From assembly GCF_015169395.1 (NCBI RefSeq), contig NZ_CP063458.1, forward strand, positions 4,402,001-4,466,000: DNA of 64,000 nt. Direction: 5' to 3'. The position numbers and the translations under genes were made by a program. Position 1 is the first letter of the stretch. Each line of letters starts with the position of its first letter. Origin of the DNA: Humisphaera borealis. Its GTDB lineage: Bacteria > Planctomycetota > Phycisphaerae > Tepidisphaerales > Tepidisphaeraceae. The notes under the pieces are model-generated. The model made no database searches. It saw nothing but the letters and a program-made list of their open reading frames with translations, and had not been told where the DNA came from. This document shows positions 15,861-24,632 of the stretch, in pieces.

Positions 15861-16493
15861 TCAAAACGGGATATCGTCTTTCTCAAAATGCTGTTCGTCA
15901 CTGAACGGCGGTTCGGCGACGGGGGCCGGTGCCTGCTGCGGACGCTGCATCGGTGCCTGGGCGACCGGGCCGCGCTGTTGCGGGGCGGGGCGGTTCGCGG
16001 GGGCGCGCTGCGGGGGGCCGGATTCGTAACCGGGGTCTTCGTAGCCGCCGGAGTCGTAACCGCCACCCTGCTGGCCGCCACCCTGGTAGCCGCCTTGGCC
16101 GCCCTGATAACCACCGCCTCCGCCGCCTTGACCACCACCACCGCCACCTCCCGGGCCGTCACGACCGCCTAGAAGGGTGAAGTTTTCGACGACGACCGAG
16201 AGCTTGCTTCGCTTGCCGCCACCTTGTTTGTCGTCCCAGGTGTCGAGCTTGAGCCGACCTTCGATGAAGATCTGCTTGCCCTTCTGGCAGTACTGATTGA
16301 TCACTTCGGCCTGTCGGCCAAAGGCGGAGCAATCGACAAAGGTGACTTCTTCCCGGTCTTCGCCCTGCTGGGTGCGGAACTTGCGGTTCATCGCAAGGCC
16401 GAACTCGGCGACGGGTGTCTGGCTGGGCAGGAACTTGAGCTGCGGGTCACGGGTGAGGTTCCCCAGCAGCATCACTCGGTTGAAACTCGCCAT
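15861..16493 (-). CDS. ssb: Single-stranded DNA-binding protein
   Basis: The 210-residue product binds and protects single-stranded DNA during replication and repair. The OB fold covers residues 1-105 (MASFNRVMLLGNLTRDPQL, FVDCSAFGRQAEVINQYCQKG, IEGRLKLDTWDD). A long Gly/Gln/Tyr-rich linker (residues 112-165) and a Pro/Gln-rich stretch follow. The acidic tip ends DDIPF, the classic docking peptide for partner proteins. It is longer than E. coli SSB (178 residues) because of the linker. Confidence 0.96.
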   Translation of the reverse strand: MASFNRVMLLGNLTRDPQLKFLPSQTPVAEFGLAMNRKFRTQQGEDREEVTFVDCSAFGRQAEVINQYCQKGKQIFIEGRLKLDTWDDKQGGGKRSKLSVVVENFTLLGGRDGPGGGGGGGQGGGGGGYQGGQGGYQGGGQQGGGYDSGGYEDPGYESGPPQRAPANRPAPQQRGPVAQAPMQRPQQAPAPVAEPPFSDEQHFEKDDIPF

Positions 16494-16637
16494 AGCAACT
16501 CCGGTTCGGCGCGCTTGGTTCCGACAGCAATAGCGTGAGCCTGCGGCAGGGGCAACTACGCTTGCCCGTGTCTAGCCATCGCGACGAGCGGACAGGCATG
16601 CGTGCATGCCCGTACCACGACGCGCGACCGGCCGTTA

Positions 16638-17144
16638 TCAGTCCTTGGCCGCGCCGGCTTCGGCGGGCTCGTCCTTGCGGGGGCGCGGGGCACGATCGCC
16701 ACGGTCGCCACCGCGATCGCCGCCGAATCCACCACGGCCACCGCCGCCACCTTCGCCAAAGCCACGATCCCACGCCGGGGGTTCGGCCTTGATGATCGGC
16801 TGGGGTTCGACGGCTTCCATCTCGGCGAGCGTGAGGTGCTCGGCGTCGGTGAAGAGGGCGCGGAGGACCTCTTCGCTCAGCCGCACTTCGCGGTCGATCG
16901 GGGCGATCGCCGACGTCGGGGCCTTGAAGTAGGCGATGATGTACACGCCACGCTTCTGCTTGTTCATCTCAAAGGTGAGCTTGCGTTCGTCCCACTTCTT
17001 GATGACCAGGATCTCGCCGCCGTGCTTTTCGATCATGCCGCGGGCGGTCGCGATCGCGTTGTTGAGTTCCGAGGCGGCGTTGGAGCCGAAGAGGAACATG
17101 CCTTCGTATTGACGGATGCGAACTTTGGTTGTCTTGTCTGCCAT
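16638..17144 (-). CDS. rpsF: 30S ribosomal protein S6 with a Gly/Arg-rich tail
   Basis: The product has 168 residues. Residues 1-105 are S6 (RQYEGMFLF, GGEILVIKKWDERKLTFEMN, KRGVYIIAYFKA). S6 normally pairs with S18 on the platform of the small ribosomal subunit. Residues 125-168 form an unusual low-complexity extension (FGEGGGGGRGGFGGDRGGDR...), much like an RGG box and like the tail of the neighbouring SSB. Start 17144 is the ATG of MADKTTKVRIRQYEG; the frame stays open upstream, but that part has no S6 similarity. The gap to ssb (144 bases) contains only a small hairpin at 16595-16610. Confidence 0.93.
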   Translation of the reverse strand: MADKTTKVRIRQYEGMFLFGSNAASELNNAIATARGMIEKHGGEILVIKKWDERKLTFEMNKQKRGVYIIAYFKAPTSAIAPIDREVRLSEEVLRALFTDAEHLTLAEMEAVEPQPIIKAEPPAWDRGFGEGGGGGRGGFGGDRGGDRGDRAPRPRKDEPAEAGAAKD

Positions 17145-17240
17145 GGTCTTGGTTCTCGGTCTGTCTGCCTGGGTTCTGGCCGGTTCACCGGCCGCAGTTC
17201 TTGTTCCCCTTTCCCCGGGTACGGGAGAGAGGGGGGTCAC

Positions 17241-17846
17241 TCACTCTTTTTCGCTCACGTTGTACTCGTTCATCGCCGCGTTCAGCCCTTTGCCGATCCA
17301 CATCAGCAGGGCTTCGGCGGCACGATCGAGATCGATCTTCTGTCGCTGACTTTCGGTAAACCGGCCCAGCACGTAGTCGCGCTGCGGGACCCGGGGCGGC
17401 GGGGCGTCTACCCCCACGCGGAGCCGCGGATACTGCTGCGTACCAAGTGCCCGGGCGATGTCCTTCAACCCGTTGTGTCCGCCGTCGCTTCCGCCGGGGC
17501 GGATGCGAAGCTTGCCGCACGGCAGCGCGACGTCGTCGAGGACGATCATCACGTCGACCGGCGTCAACTGGTAGAACGCCATCGCCGCCTGCACCGCCCG
17601 GCCGGACAGGTTCATGAAGGTCGTCGGCTTCAGGAGAAGGACCTTTTCAGATCCGCCGCCTGCGACCGAGACGCTACCGTCCAGTGCCAGCCCGTCGAAC
17701 TTCATCCGCGAGACGCGGTCAAAGTCGTCCGAACTGCTCGTCAGCCCGTTGCGCCAGGCGAAGCGGTCGATGACGTCGAAGCCGACGTTGTGCCGCGTGC
17801 CCGCGTACTGGTTTCCGGGATTGCCCAGGCCGACGATCAACTTCAT
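17241..17846 (-). CDS. pth: Peptidyl-tRNA hydrolase
   Basis: The 201-residue enzyme recycles peptidyl-tRNAs dropped by ribosomes by cleaving the ester bond. It starts MKLIVGLGNPGNQYAGTRHN, with the conserved Asn and the catalytic His20 of the family pattern. It continues with KPTTFMNLSGRAV, VIVLDDVALPCGKLRIRPGGSDGGHNGL (positions 98-125) and RLRVGV. Its place between rplY/ctc and rpsF is a common arrangement, and it is probably part of the same transcript. Confidence 0.96.
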   Translation of the reverse strand: MKLIVGLGNPGNQYAGTRHNVGFDVIDRFAWRNGLTSSSDDFDRVSRMKFDGLALDGSVSVAGGGSEKVLLLKPTTFMNLSGRAVQAAMAFYQLTPVDVMIVLDDVALPCGKLRIRPGGSDGGHNGLKDIARALGTQQYPRLRVGVDAPPPRVPQRDYVLGRFTESQRQKIDLDRAAEALLMWIGKGLNAAMNEYNVSEKE

Positions 17847-17865
17847 GGGAGTAGGCCGTACGCAG

Positions 17866-17920
17866 TAAGCAGTACGCAGTAAAGAGACGAATCTGCCTGC
17901 TGCCTACTGCGTACCGCTTA
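17866..17920. repeat. GTACGCAGTA-type inverted repeat between rplY and pth
   Basis: TAAGCAGTACGCAGTA (17866-17881) pairs with 17905-17920 at 15 of 16 positions. A further GTACGCAGTA unit lies directly upstream (17858-17867). The same words form the larger repeat at 23273-23378. Confidence 0.75.
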
Positions 17921-17929
17921 CTTCCCTGA

Positions 17930-18565
17930 TTACTTCTCTTCCGCAGCCGCGTCCTCGGCAACCTTGCCGATGACTTCGGGCTCGGCCGCATCGGCGGAAC
18001 CTTCGGCGACCTCTTCCTCAATCTTCGAGAGGGTCGCGAGCACCAGGTCTTCATCCTGCAGCGCGACGACACCGTCGGGCAGCTTGATGTCCTTCAGGTG
18101 CAGGACCGAGTCAAGGCCCATGTCGCTGACGTTGTGCCGAATGGCTTCGGGGATGTCGGTGACGACGCACTCAACTTCCAGGTCGGCCACGAGCTGCTGC
18201 ATGACGCCACCTTCGGCTTCACCCTTGGGGTCGCCCTTGAGCTCGAGCGGCACGGTGACGGTCACCTTCTCGTTCAGGCTGACGCGGGCGAAGTCGACGT
18301 GCAGGACCTCGATGCCGAGGTGGTCGTACTGAACTTCCTTCACCAGCACGGTTTCACTCTTGCCGTCGACCGAGAGGTCGAACACGTGAGCGCCGTGGGC
18401 CAGGTGCTGGCTCAGCGACTTCTTGGGAAGCTTGACGGGAACGACCGCTTCCTTGTGTCCGTAGACGACGCCGGGAATAAAGCCTGCTTCGCGAAGCTTG
18501 GCATTGGCCCGGGAGCCGAGCTGGGCTCGCGGATCGGCCTGCATTTGAATGGTTTTCGTTGCCAT
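17930..18565 (-). CDS. rplY: 50S ribosomal protein L25/general stress protein Ctc
   Basis: The 211-residue product is the long, two-domain (Ctc/TL5) form of the 5S-rRNA-binding protein L25. The N-terminal L25 domain (residues 5-95) shows GSRANAKLREAGFIPGVVYG and VQYDHLGIEVLHVDFARV. The C-terminal beta domain (residues 100-185) includes VTVPLELKG and a long acidic tail (EEVAEGSADAAEPEV). It stands between prs and pth, as in Bacillus-type prs-ctc-pth order. Confidence 0.94.
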   Translation of the reverse strand: MATKTIQMQADPRAQLGSRANAKLREAGFIPGVVYGHKEAVVPVKLPKKSLSQHLAHGAHVFDLSVDGKSETVLVKEVQYDHLGIEVLHVDFARVSLNEKVTVTVPLELKGDPKGEAEGGVMQQLVADLEVECVVTDIPEAIRHNVSDMGLDSVLHLKDIKLPDGVVALQDEDLVLATLSKIEEEVAEGSADAAEPEVIGKVAEDAAAEEK

Positions 18566-18575
18566 AGTTCTCTCC

Positions 18576-18715
18576 GTAGGGTCCGCGTTGGCGGACGCGA
18601 TACGCTTTATCTGTTCGTTGGCCTCAACACACTGGCCTTAACACATTGGGACGCCGTTGGCAGTCGCCGCGATCCGCGTTGATCGCGGCGTCGCGTCCGC
18701 CAAGGCGGACCCTAC
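18576..18715. repeat. Pair of inverted CGCGTCCGCC-family repeats filling the prs-rplY gap
   Basis: A reverse-orientation copy at 18576-18599 and a forward copy at 18692-18715 flank 92 bases. The forward copy ends right at the prs stop codon region. An inner hairpin (GCCGCGATC/GATCGCGGC, about 18666-18688) lies inside. The pair could act as a processing or attenuation structure in the prs-rplY transcript. Confidence 0.8.
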
Positions 18716-19695
18716 TAGTCTCTCGCTCCGCCCGAGTCCTTGCGGAACAGGGCACTGACCGATTCGTTGTGGTGGATCCGGTGGATCGCTTCGCCGAGCA
18801 GTTCGGCGGTGCTCAGCATGACCACGCGGTCCTTGATCGCATCGGCGCGGTCGCCGAGCGGGATCGTGTCGGTGATCGCCAGCTTGGTGAACGCGCACTT
18901 GCTGAGTCGCTCGATCGCCGGCCCGGCGAGCACGCCGTGCGTGGCCGCCAGATACACATCCAGCGCGCCGTTTTCCTTCAGAATCCGCACGGCTTCAGTC
19001 ATCGTGCCGGCGGTGGTGATCATGTCGTCGATCATGATCACGTTCTTGTCCTTCACATCACCGATGATGTGAACGGCCTTGGTCTCGCTGCCGCTGCGGC
19101 GTCGCTTGTCGATGATGCACAGGTCGCCGCCAAGGATATTGGCGTAAACCTGGGCCCGCTTGACATTGCCGACGTCGGGCGACACGAAGACACGGTTCTG
19201 CAGCTTCAGGCTTTTCACCCACTTGATCAGCACGGGGCTGGCCGAGAGGTGATCCACCGGAATATCGAAAAAGCCCTGCACCTGGGCGGCGTGCAGATCG
19301 ACCGACACGACGCGGTCGGCACCCGATCGCTCGATCAGGTTCGCAACCAGTTTTGCCGTGATCGGCGTGCGGCCTTCATCTTTGCGGTCCTGCCGGGCGT
19401 AACCGAAGTACGGAATGACCGCCGTCACCCGGTTGGCGCTGGCCCGGCGGAGCGTGTCGATCCAGATGAACAGCTCCATCAGGTTCGTATTCACCGGGTT
19501 GCAGGTCGGCTGCACGATATAGCAGTCGCGGCCGCGGACATCTTCCTCAATACGGACCATCAGTTCGCCGTCCGGAAACAGCTCGGATCGACCGCGGCCG
19601 GCAGGGATCTCGAGGTAGTCGCAGATTTTCTGCGTCAACGCCGGGTTGCCGCGGGCGGCGAACACTTTGAGTTTGTCGGCGTCGAGTGACGACAT
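18715..19695 (-). CDS. prs: Ribose-phosphate pyrophosphokinase (PRPP synthetase)
   Basis: The 326-residue enzyme makes PRPP from ribose-5-phosphate and ATP, feeding nucleotide, His and Trp synthesis. Features seen: the N-terminal ARGNPALTQKICDYL, FPDGELMVRIEEDVRG, the catalytic-loop region YARQDRKDEGRTPITAKLVA, VVSVDLHAAQVQGFFDIPVD, and the PRPP-binding motif VIMIDDMITTAGTM near residue 225. Its length is normal. It follows the GlmU-like gene after 28 bases, the usual glmU-prs pairing. Confidence 0.96.
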   Translation of the reverse strand: MSSLDADKLKVFAARGNPALTQKICDYLEIPAGRGRSELFPDGELMVRIEEDVRGRDCYIVQPTCNPVNTNLMELFIWIDTLRRASANRVTAVIPYFGYARQDRKDEGRTPITAKLVANLIERSGADRVVSVDLHAAQVQGFFDIPVDHLSASPVLIKWVKSLKLQNRVFVSPDVGNVKRAQVYANILGGDLCIIDKRRRSGSETKAVHIIGDVKDKNVIMIDDMITTAGTMTEAVRILKENGALDVYLAATHGVLAGPAIERLSKCAFTKLAITDTIPLGDRADAIKDRVVMLSTAELLGEAIHRIHHNESVSALFRKDSGGARD

Positions 19696-19723
19696 AGGAG
19701 CCTAATGCGTACCGCGTAATCCT

Positions 19724-20698
19724 TCACTCCGCCCGCACGTTGCCGGCGATCGTCGTGCCTTCGGGCACTACCGCGTCTCGCGGCACCAAGGCGAACGGCC
19801 CGATGACGCATTCAGCGCCAATGCTTGCGTCGCGACCGACGAACGAAAACGGGTGGATGATCGTGTCCGGTCCGATCGTCGCTCCGGCTTCGATGTACAC
19901 GTTCGCCGCACTGTTGATTCCGACGCCGTTGGTTCGGTGCGCCTGCTGAATCCGGTCTTGCAGAATCGCGTCGACGTCGGCCAACTGGTCGCGGCTGTTG
20001 ACCGACAGCACGTCGTCGGCGGCGACCGCCTGCACCGCCGTCACCTTCTTGCCCGCGTTTCGCAGGATGCCAAAGACGTCGGTCAGGTAGTACTCGCCCT
20101 TTTTATTGTCGTTCTTCAGCCGGGCCAGGGCGAAGAGCAGTTCGTCGGCCTTGGCGCAGTACAGGCTGACGTTGATTTCCCGAATGTCGCGCTGCGCGGG
20201 CGACGCATCGAGCTGCTCGACGATTTCCAGGAAATCGCCGGCGGTCGTTCGCACAATCCGGCCGTAGCCGGCGGGCTCATCCACGACGGCCGTCGCCAGG
20301 CTGGCGGCGGCGTGGTCCTGCTTATGCGCCTGTCGAAGCGCCCGCAAGTTGTCGGCCCGCACCAGCGGACCGTCGCCGGCCAGGATAAACACGTCGCCGT
20401 CGGGGTGCGTCGCGCTCTGCTTGGCCAGCAGGCTTTCGCACACCCGCACGGCATGGCCGGTGCCAAGCTGTTCGGTCTGTTCGACCCAGTCGATTCGCGC
20501 GTCGCCGGCGAACTGAGCGATTACTTCGTCCTTACCATGCCCGACGACAACGATCACCCGGCCGCAGCCGGCTTCGAAGCACGCGTCGAGCACGTATCGC
20601 AGCATGGACCGGCCGCAGACTTCGTGCAGCACTTTCGGCCGGCGCGACTTCATCCGCGTCGAACGACCCGCGGCGAGGATGACGGCGACGGAACTCAT
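19724..20698 (-). CDS. glmU: GlmU-like sugar-1-phosphate uridylyltransferase without a full acetyltransferase domain
   Basis: The product has 324 residues against about 456 for bifunctional GlmU. The N-terminal nucleotidyltransferase is complete: VILAAGRSTRMKSRRPKVLHEV, EQLGTGHAV, ILAGDGPLV, GYGRIVR, EINVSLYC and GEYYLTDV. After residue 255 there are only a few hexapeptide-type turns (GATIGPDTIIHPFSFVGRDASIGAECVIGP), and the protein stops at GTTIAGNVRAE. The trimeric acetyltransferase end with its catalytic His and C-terminal segment is missing. It should make UDP-GlcNAc from GlcNAc-1-P; acetylation of GlcN-1-P must then be done elsewhere. No frameshift is visible, so the short form looks native. 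Confidence 0.88.
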   Translation of the reverse strand: MSSVAVILAAGRSTRMKSRRPKVLHEVCGRSMLRYVLDACFEAGCGRVIVVVGHGKDEVIAQFAGDARIDWVEQTEQLGTGHAVRVCESLLAKQSATHPDGDVFILAGDGPLVRADNLRALRQAHKQDHAAASLATAVVDEPAGYGRIVRTTAGDFLEIVEQLDASPAQRDIREINVSLYCAKADELLFALARLKNDNKKGEYYLTDVFGILRNAGKKVTAVQAVAADDVLSVNSRDQLADVDAILQDRIQQAHRTNGVGINSAANVYIEAGATIGPDTIIHPFSFVGRDASIGAECVIGPFALVPRDAVVPEGTTIAGNVRAE

Positions 20699-20782
20699 AA
20701 GGATGAAGGATGAAGGCGGAAGGATGAAGAAGGAGACAGACGTCGGCGTCTTCGTTCATCCTTCAGGATTCAACCTTCATCC
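20699..20782. repeat. GGATGAAGG-type inverted repeat upstream of the GlmU-like gene
   Basis: Several GGATGAAGG words (20699-20732) are mirrored by CCTTCATCC-type words (20755-20782). It fills most of the space between the GlmU-like start and tRNA-Gln. Confidence 0.65.
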
Positions 20783-20795
20783 ATATTCGACGAAG

Positions 20796-20866
20796 CTACC
20801 CCGCCTGGATTCGAACCAGGACAAAGAGAGCCAAAATCTCTTGTGCTACCGTTACACTACGGGGTA
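20796..20866 (-). tRNA. tRNA-Gln (anticodon UUG)
   Basis: The minus strand folds into a complete cloverleaf of 71 bases. The acceptor TACCCCG pairs with CGGGGTA. A D-arm follows. The anticodon stem AGAGA/TCTCT carries loop TTTTGGC, so the anticodon is TTG. The T-arm is CCTGGTTCGAATCCAGG. CCA is not encoded (GCTT follows). It reads CAA and probably CAG codons. Confidence 0.93.
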
Positions 20867-21519
20867 GTGGCTAATTTCGGGGTTGGCCGGGCAGCGATAT
20901 GCCAAGCCGACGGTCGGACGTTTCGTCTTTTTTGCAGGCGAAGCCGACGCCACTTCGACGTGCGAGCCGGAAAAGTTCCCGGCGACGTCGCTGGTTGACG
21001 TGTTACTTCGCGGTGTCATGGCGAAGACTCGTTGGGCTCTGGGAACCCGCAAGTCTTGACGCCACCGTTCCCTGGAGCACGAGCCGCATACCGCGAACGC
21101 CCTGAAATCAGGACGACGGCCCGTCACATCTACCAACCCGGCCACGCGCCGGGCCTCTCGACGAACGCTCCCTCGGTGGGAAGTCGGAACATCCTACGGA
21201 TGGCCTTGAAGTTGTCAAGACTAAGTGGCAGTTGAAACGTGTTGCAACTGCATATCAAACGCCCACGGCGTTGCCCTGGGTTCCGCGTGATGCAGCGGGC
21301 ACGGATAAGCAGGTTTGGCGTAATTGCCATCCCGGAAACCGTCAGGCCTGTTTCAGTTGCACCACTGGGCTATTGCACTCGCGCGTTGCACCCGTCAAGA
21401 AGCGCCCCGCTTTCCAAATGGTTGACGCCCCTCGTCTTCGCACCGTACCATCGCCGGACTTCAAAGACCTGCCGCACAGGGTTGTGTGGTTGTAGCTGTC
21501 GAAGTTGAGCGGAGCGTGG
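20867..21519. other. Intergenic region between tRNA-Gln and the sigma factor gene
   Basis: The 653 bases contain no convincing gene; the open frames here are short, lack ribosome sites and resemble nothing. The right end holds the candidate promoter described at 21422-21451. Confidence 0.5.
21422..21451 (+). promoter_or_regulatory. Candidate promoter for the ECF sigma gene
   Basis: TTGACG (21422-21427) and TACCAT (21446-21451) are spaced by 18 bases. The start would be near 21458, about 60 bases before the ATG at 21520. The -10 box matches consensus at only four positions. Confidence 0.38.
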
Positions 21520-22215
21520 ATGGCACAGCGGCCGGGTAAGGTTAGCGGGCATACGCCGTCAAAGCCCCCGGTCCCTCCTGCGCCAGCGGAGGCCGTCGAG
21601 GACTTTAAGCCGGCGGCGCTCGGTAAGGCCAGTGACGAAGACCTGATGCGCCGCACCCAGCTCGGCGACAAGGCTTCGTTCGAGATTCTTTACGAACGGT
21701 ATCACGCCTCGGTCCTCTCCTATCTCTATCGAATGCTCGGCAACCTCGAGGACGTCGAGAGCATCGGCCAGGAAGTCTTCCTTCGGGCTTTCCGCTTCGC
21801 ACCGACCTATCGCTATCCGCAGAAGTTGTCGACCTGGCTTTTCACGATCACCCGCAATTTGGCGATCAACCAGAGCCGCCGTCGCAAGCGCAGCCCGATC
21901 CGCAACGTCACCGAGCTGAACCTGGAAGGCATGGACATCAGCGGCGACCCCTATCAGGTTGCCACCAAGGCCACCGACAGCCTCGAAAAGCAGGAAGAGA
22001 TCGCCCGCGTCCTCAAAGCGCTCGAAGGCCTGCCGACGGATCAGAAGGAAGTCATCGTGCTCGGCGTGTTCCAGGACATGAGCTACGCCGAGATGGAAGC
22101 GATCACCGGCACCAAGGCCGTCACGCTGCGAAGCCGCATGTTCCACGGCCTCAAGCGGCTGGGCCGGTCGATCGGCGCGGTGCCGGACGAGGATGAGAAA
22201 GAGAAAGAACCGTAG
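21520..22215 (+). CDS. ECF-type RNA polymerase sigma factor
   Basis: The product has 231 residues. After a Pro-rich leader (residues 1-35) comes region 2 (SFEILYERYHASVLSYLYRMLGN, then IGQEVFLRAFRFAPTY and WLFTITRNLAINQSRRRKR). Region 4 follows (LPTDQKEVIVLGVFQDMSYAEMEAITG, then VTLRSRMFHGLKRL). It should direct RNA polymerase to a dedicated promoter set. ATG 21520 has GGAG 5 bases upstream; a TTG at 21505 is less likely. The next gene encodes a membrane-anchored protein and may be its regulator. The stop codon lies inside a palindromic repeat (22212-22231). Confidence 0.93.
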   Translation: MAQRPGKVSGHTPSKPPVPPAPAEAVEDFKPAALGKASDEDLMRRTQLGDKASFEILYERYHASVLSYLYRMLGNLEDVESIGQEVFLRAFRFAPTYRYPQKLSTWLFTITRNLAINQSRRRKRSPIRNVTELNLEGMDISGDPYQVATKATDSLEKQEEIARVLKALEGLPTDQKEVIVLGVFQDMSYAEMEAITGTKAVTLRSRMFHGLKRLGRSIGAVPDEDEKEKEP

Positions 22216-22276
22216 GGTCCGCCTCGGCGGGCCTTCCGGTTTTGAGAGCATTCGCGTCCGCCAAGGCGGACCCTAC
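22212..22276. repeat. Inverted pair of CGCGTCCGCC-family repeats filling the sigma-membrane protein gap
   Basis: A reverse copy (22212-22231) covers the sigma stop codon. A forward copy (22253-22276) ends two bases before the next ATG at 22279. The two can form a hairpin spanning the whole 63-base gap, including the place where a ribosome site would be expected. Confidence 0.85.
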
Positions 22277-22278
22277 AC

Positions 22279-23277
22279 ATGGCTACGGACATCGAATCCA
22301 ATCCCCTCTTCGGCCTTCTGACTGACGCCCTGCGCGCCGGACCCGGCAGCCCCGAGTGGCATCAGGCCGTCGCCAAGCTGCGGTCGGAGGGGCTCGCCGA
22401 TTCCGACGAATATCGACTGCTCGTCCAGGTGCGCGAAAACCTCGAAAGCGGGCGAGACTACCGGTCCGTCCGGGCCGGTCCGGGCTTTACCCGTAAGGTT
22501 CTTGAAGGGATCGAAAACGAAAAGCAGGTCGGCGGGGCCAAGACCGGCGGCATCCCGCTGGCCAATGTCATCGCGGTCATCTCTGTCATCGCGATCATCG
22601 GCGTGCTGGCGTACCTCGGCTACCAGCTGTTTCCGCGGCCCGGCGTTTCCCAGGAGACCGTTGAGGAACTCGAAAAGTCTTACCTGCCGACGGAAGTCGC
22701 GTCGGCAAAGTTCGACGGCACCATTCCTTCGGCCTGGCGGAAAATCGGTGCCCTGCCGCTGGAATCAACCAAGGCCGGCCTGAAACCTGCACCGTTGGCT
22801 GGCGGCGCTACGCAGCCGTCGGTGTCTGCCGGCGGGGCGCTGCTCTCGCCAATCGCCGTCGTGCCGGAAGAGACGTTTGCCGTCATCGTTCAACTCAAGC
22901 CCGGCCGTCCCAGCGATGACCTGATCGTCCAGGTGTTCGTTTCGACCGAGGATGATTTCAGCGCCGATAAGGCGATCAGCAGCAACGAGCTGGTCTGGCT
23001 GATCCAGGGAAGCCGCCAGAAGGTGATCGTTCGCGACAGCCAGACCGAGTACAACGCCGAGCGCCCAGACCCGACCAAACTGGATCCCATCACGGTTCGG
23101 CTGGCGGTTAGCAAATCGCTCGCCGTCGTGTCCAATGGCGGAACAAAGCTCTGGGCCGGCAACAACGGCCTGACGGCTAAGCCACGAACCGTGGGCGTTC
23201 GATTCATTCAAGTCGACCCCACCAAGCCGGTCGATCCTACGATGGTGGTGCAGTCGATTCGGATTGTGAAAAAGTAA
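22279..23277 (+). CDS. Single-pass membrane protein, possible partner of the ECF sigma factor
   Basis: The 332-residue product has a cytoplasmic N-terminal part of about 93 residues (acidic, helical, SPEWHQAVAKLRSEGLADSD), then one membrane segment (NVIAVISVIAIIGVLAYLGY, about residues 95-115). An extracytoplasmic C-terminal domain of 215 residues follows, beta-rich and ending FIQVDPTKPVDPTMVVQSI, perhaps a lectin-like fold. This topology and the place directly after a sigma gene resemble anti-sigma factors, but no zinc-binding anti-sigma motif was seen. There is no recognisable ribosome site: the preceding bases belong to the palindromic repeat, so translation may be coupled to or tuned by that structure. 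Confidence 0.72.
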   Translation: MATDIESNPLFGLLTDALRAGPGSPEWHQAVAKLRSEGLADSDEYRLLVQVRENLESGRDYRSVRAGPGFTRKVLEGIENEKQVGGAKTGGIPLANVIAVISVIAIIGVLAYLGYQLFPRPGVSQETVEELEKSYLPTEVASAKFDGTIPSAWRKIGALPLESTKAGLKPAPLAGGATQPSVSAGGALLSPIAVVPEETFAVIVQLKPGRPSDDLIVQVFVSTEDDFSADKAISSNELVWLIQGSRQKVIVRDSQTEYNAERPDPTKLDPITVRLAVSKSLAVVSNGGTKLWAGNNGLTAKPRTVGVRFIQVDPTKPVDPTMVVQSIRIVKK

Positions 23278-23378
23278 GCAGTACGCAGTAGGCAGTAGGC
23301 AGAGAAGAAAACGCGAGTGTCCTCCGGGTCTTGTCTGCTTACTGCTTACTGCTTACTGCGTACTGCGTACTGCTTACT
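23273..23378. repeat. GTACGCAGTA-type inverted repeat covering a stop codon
   Basis: The first 18 bases (AGTAAGCAGTACGCAGTA, 23273-23290) are perfectly complementary to the right end of 23335-23378. Both sides are built of repeated CAGTAAG/CTTACTG words. The TAA stop of the membrane protein is part of the left arm. Confidence 0.8.
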
Positions 23379-23387
23379 ACGACCCAC

Positions 23388-24437
<1,050 letters not shown>

Positions 24438-24484
24438 GGGCGGAGCCGTGATCGTTTAGCGGTCGCGCGGCCACCGCACACATT

Positions 24485-24620
24485 GTCATCCTGAGCGCGG
24501 CGAAGGACCTTGTGTCCGAGGCTAACCGGCGTTCGTGGATGAGCACCGATCGATCGGTGTCTGACGTTCGGAGATCTCTTCGGTTCGGATGCCAGGTCCT
24601 TCGGAGTACCTCAGGATGAC
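24485..24620. repeat. MITE-like inverted-repeat element, copy 2
   Basis: The right arm 24594-24620 is identical to that of the element at 2279-2411 over 27 bases. The left arm 24485-24510 keeps 11 outer and 10 inner bases but differs in the middle. The core is divergent apart from a shared GCACCGATCG. It ends 13 bases before the stop of the next gene on the minus strand. Confidence 0.8.
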
Positions 24621-24632
24621 GTGGGAAGCCGG

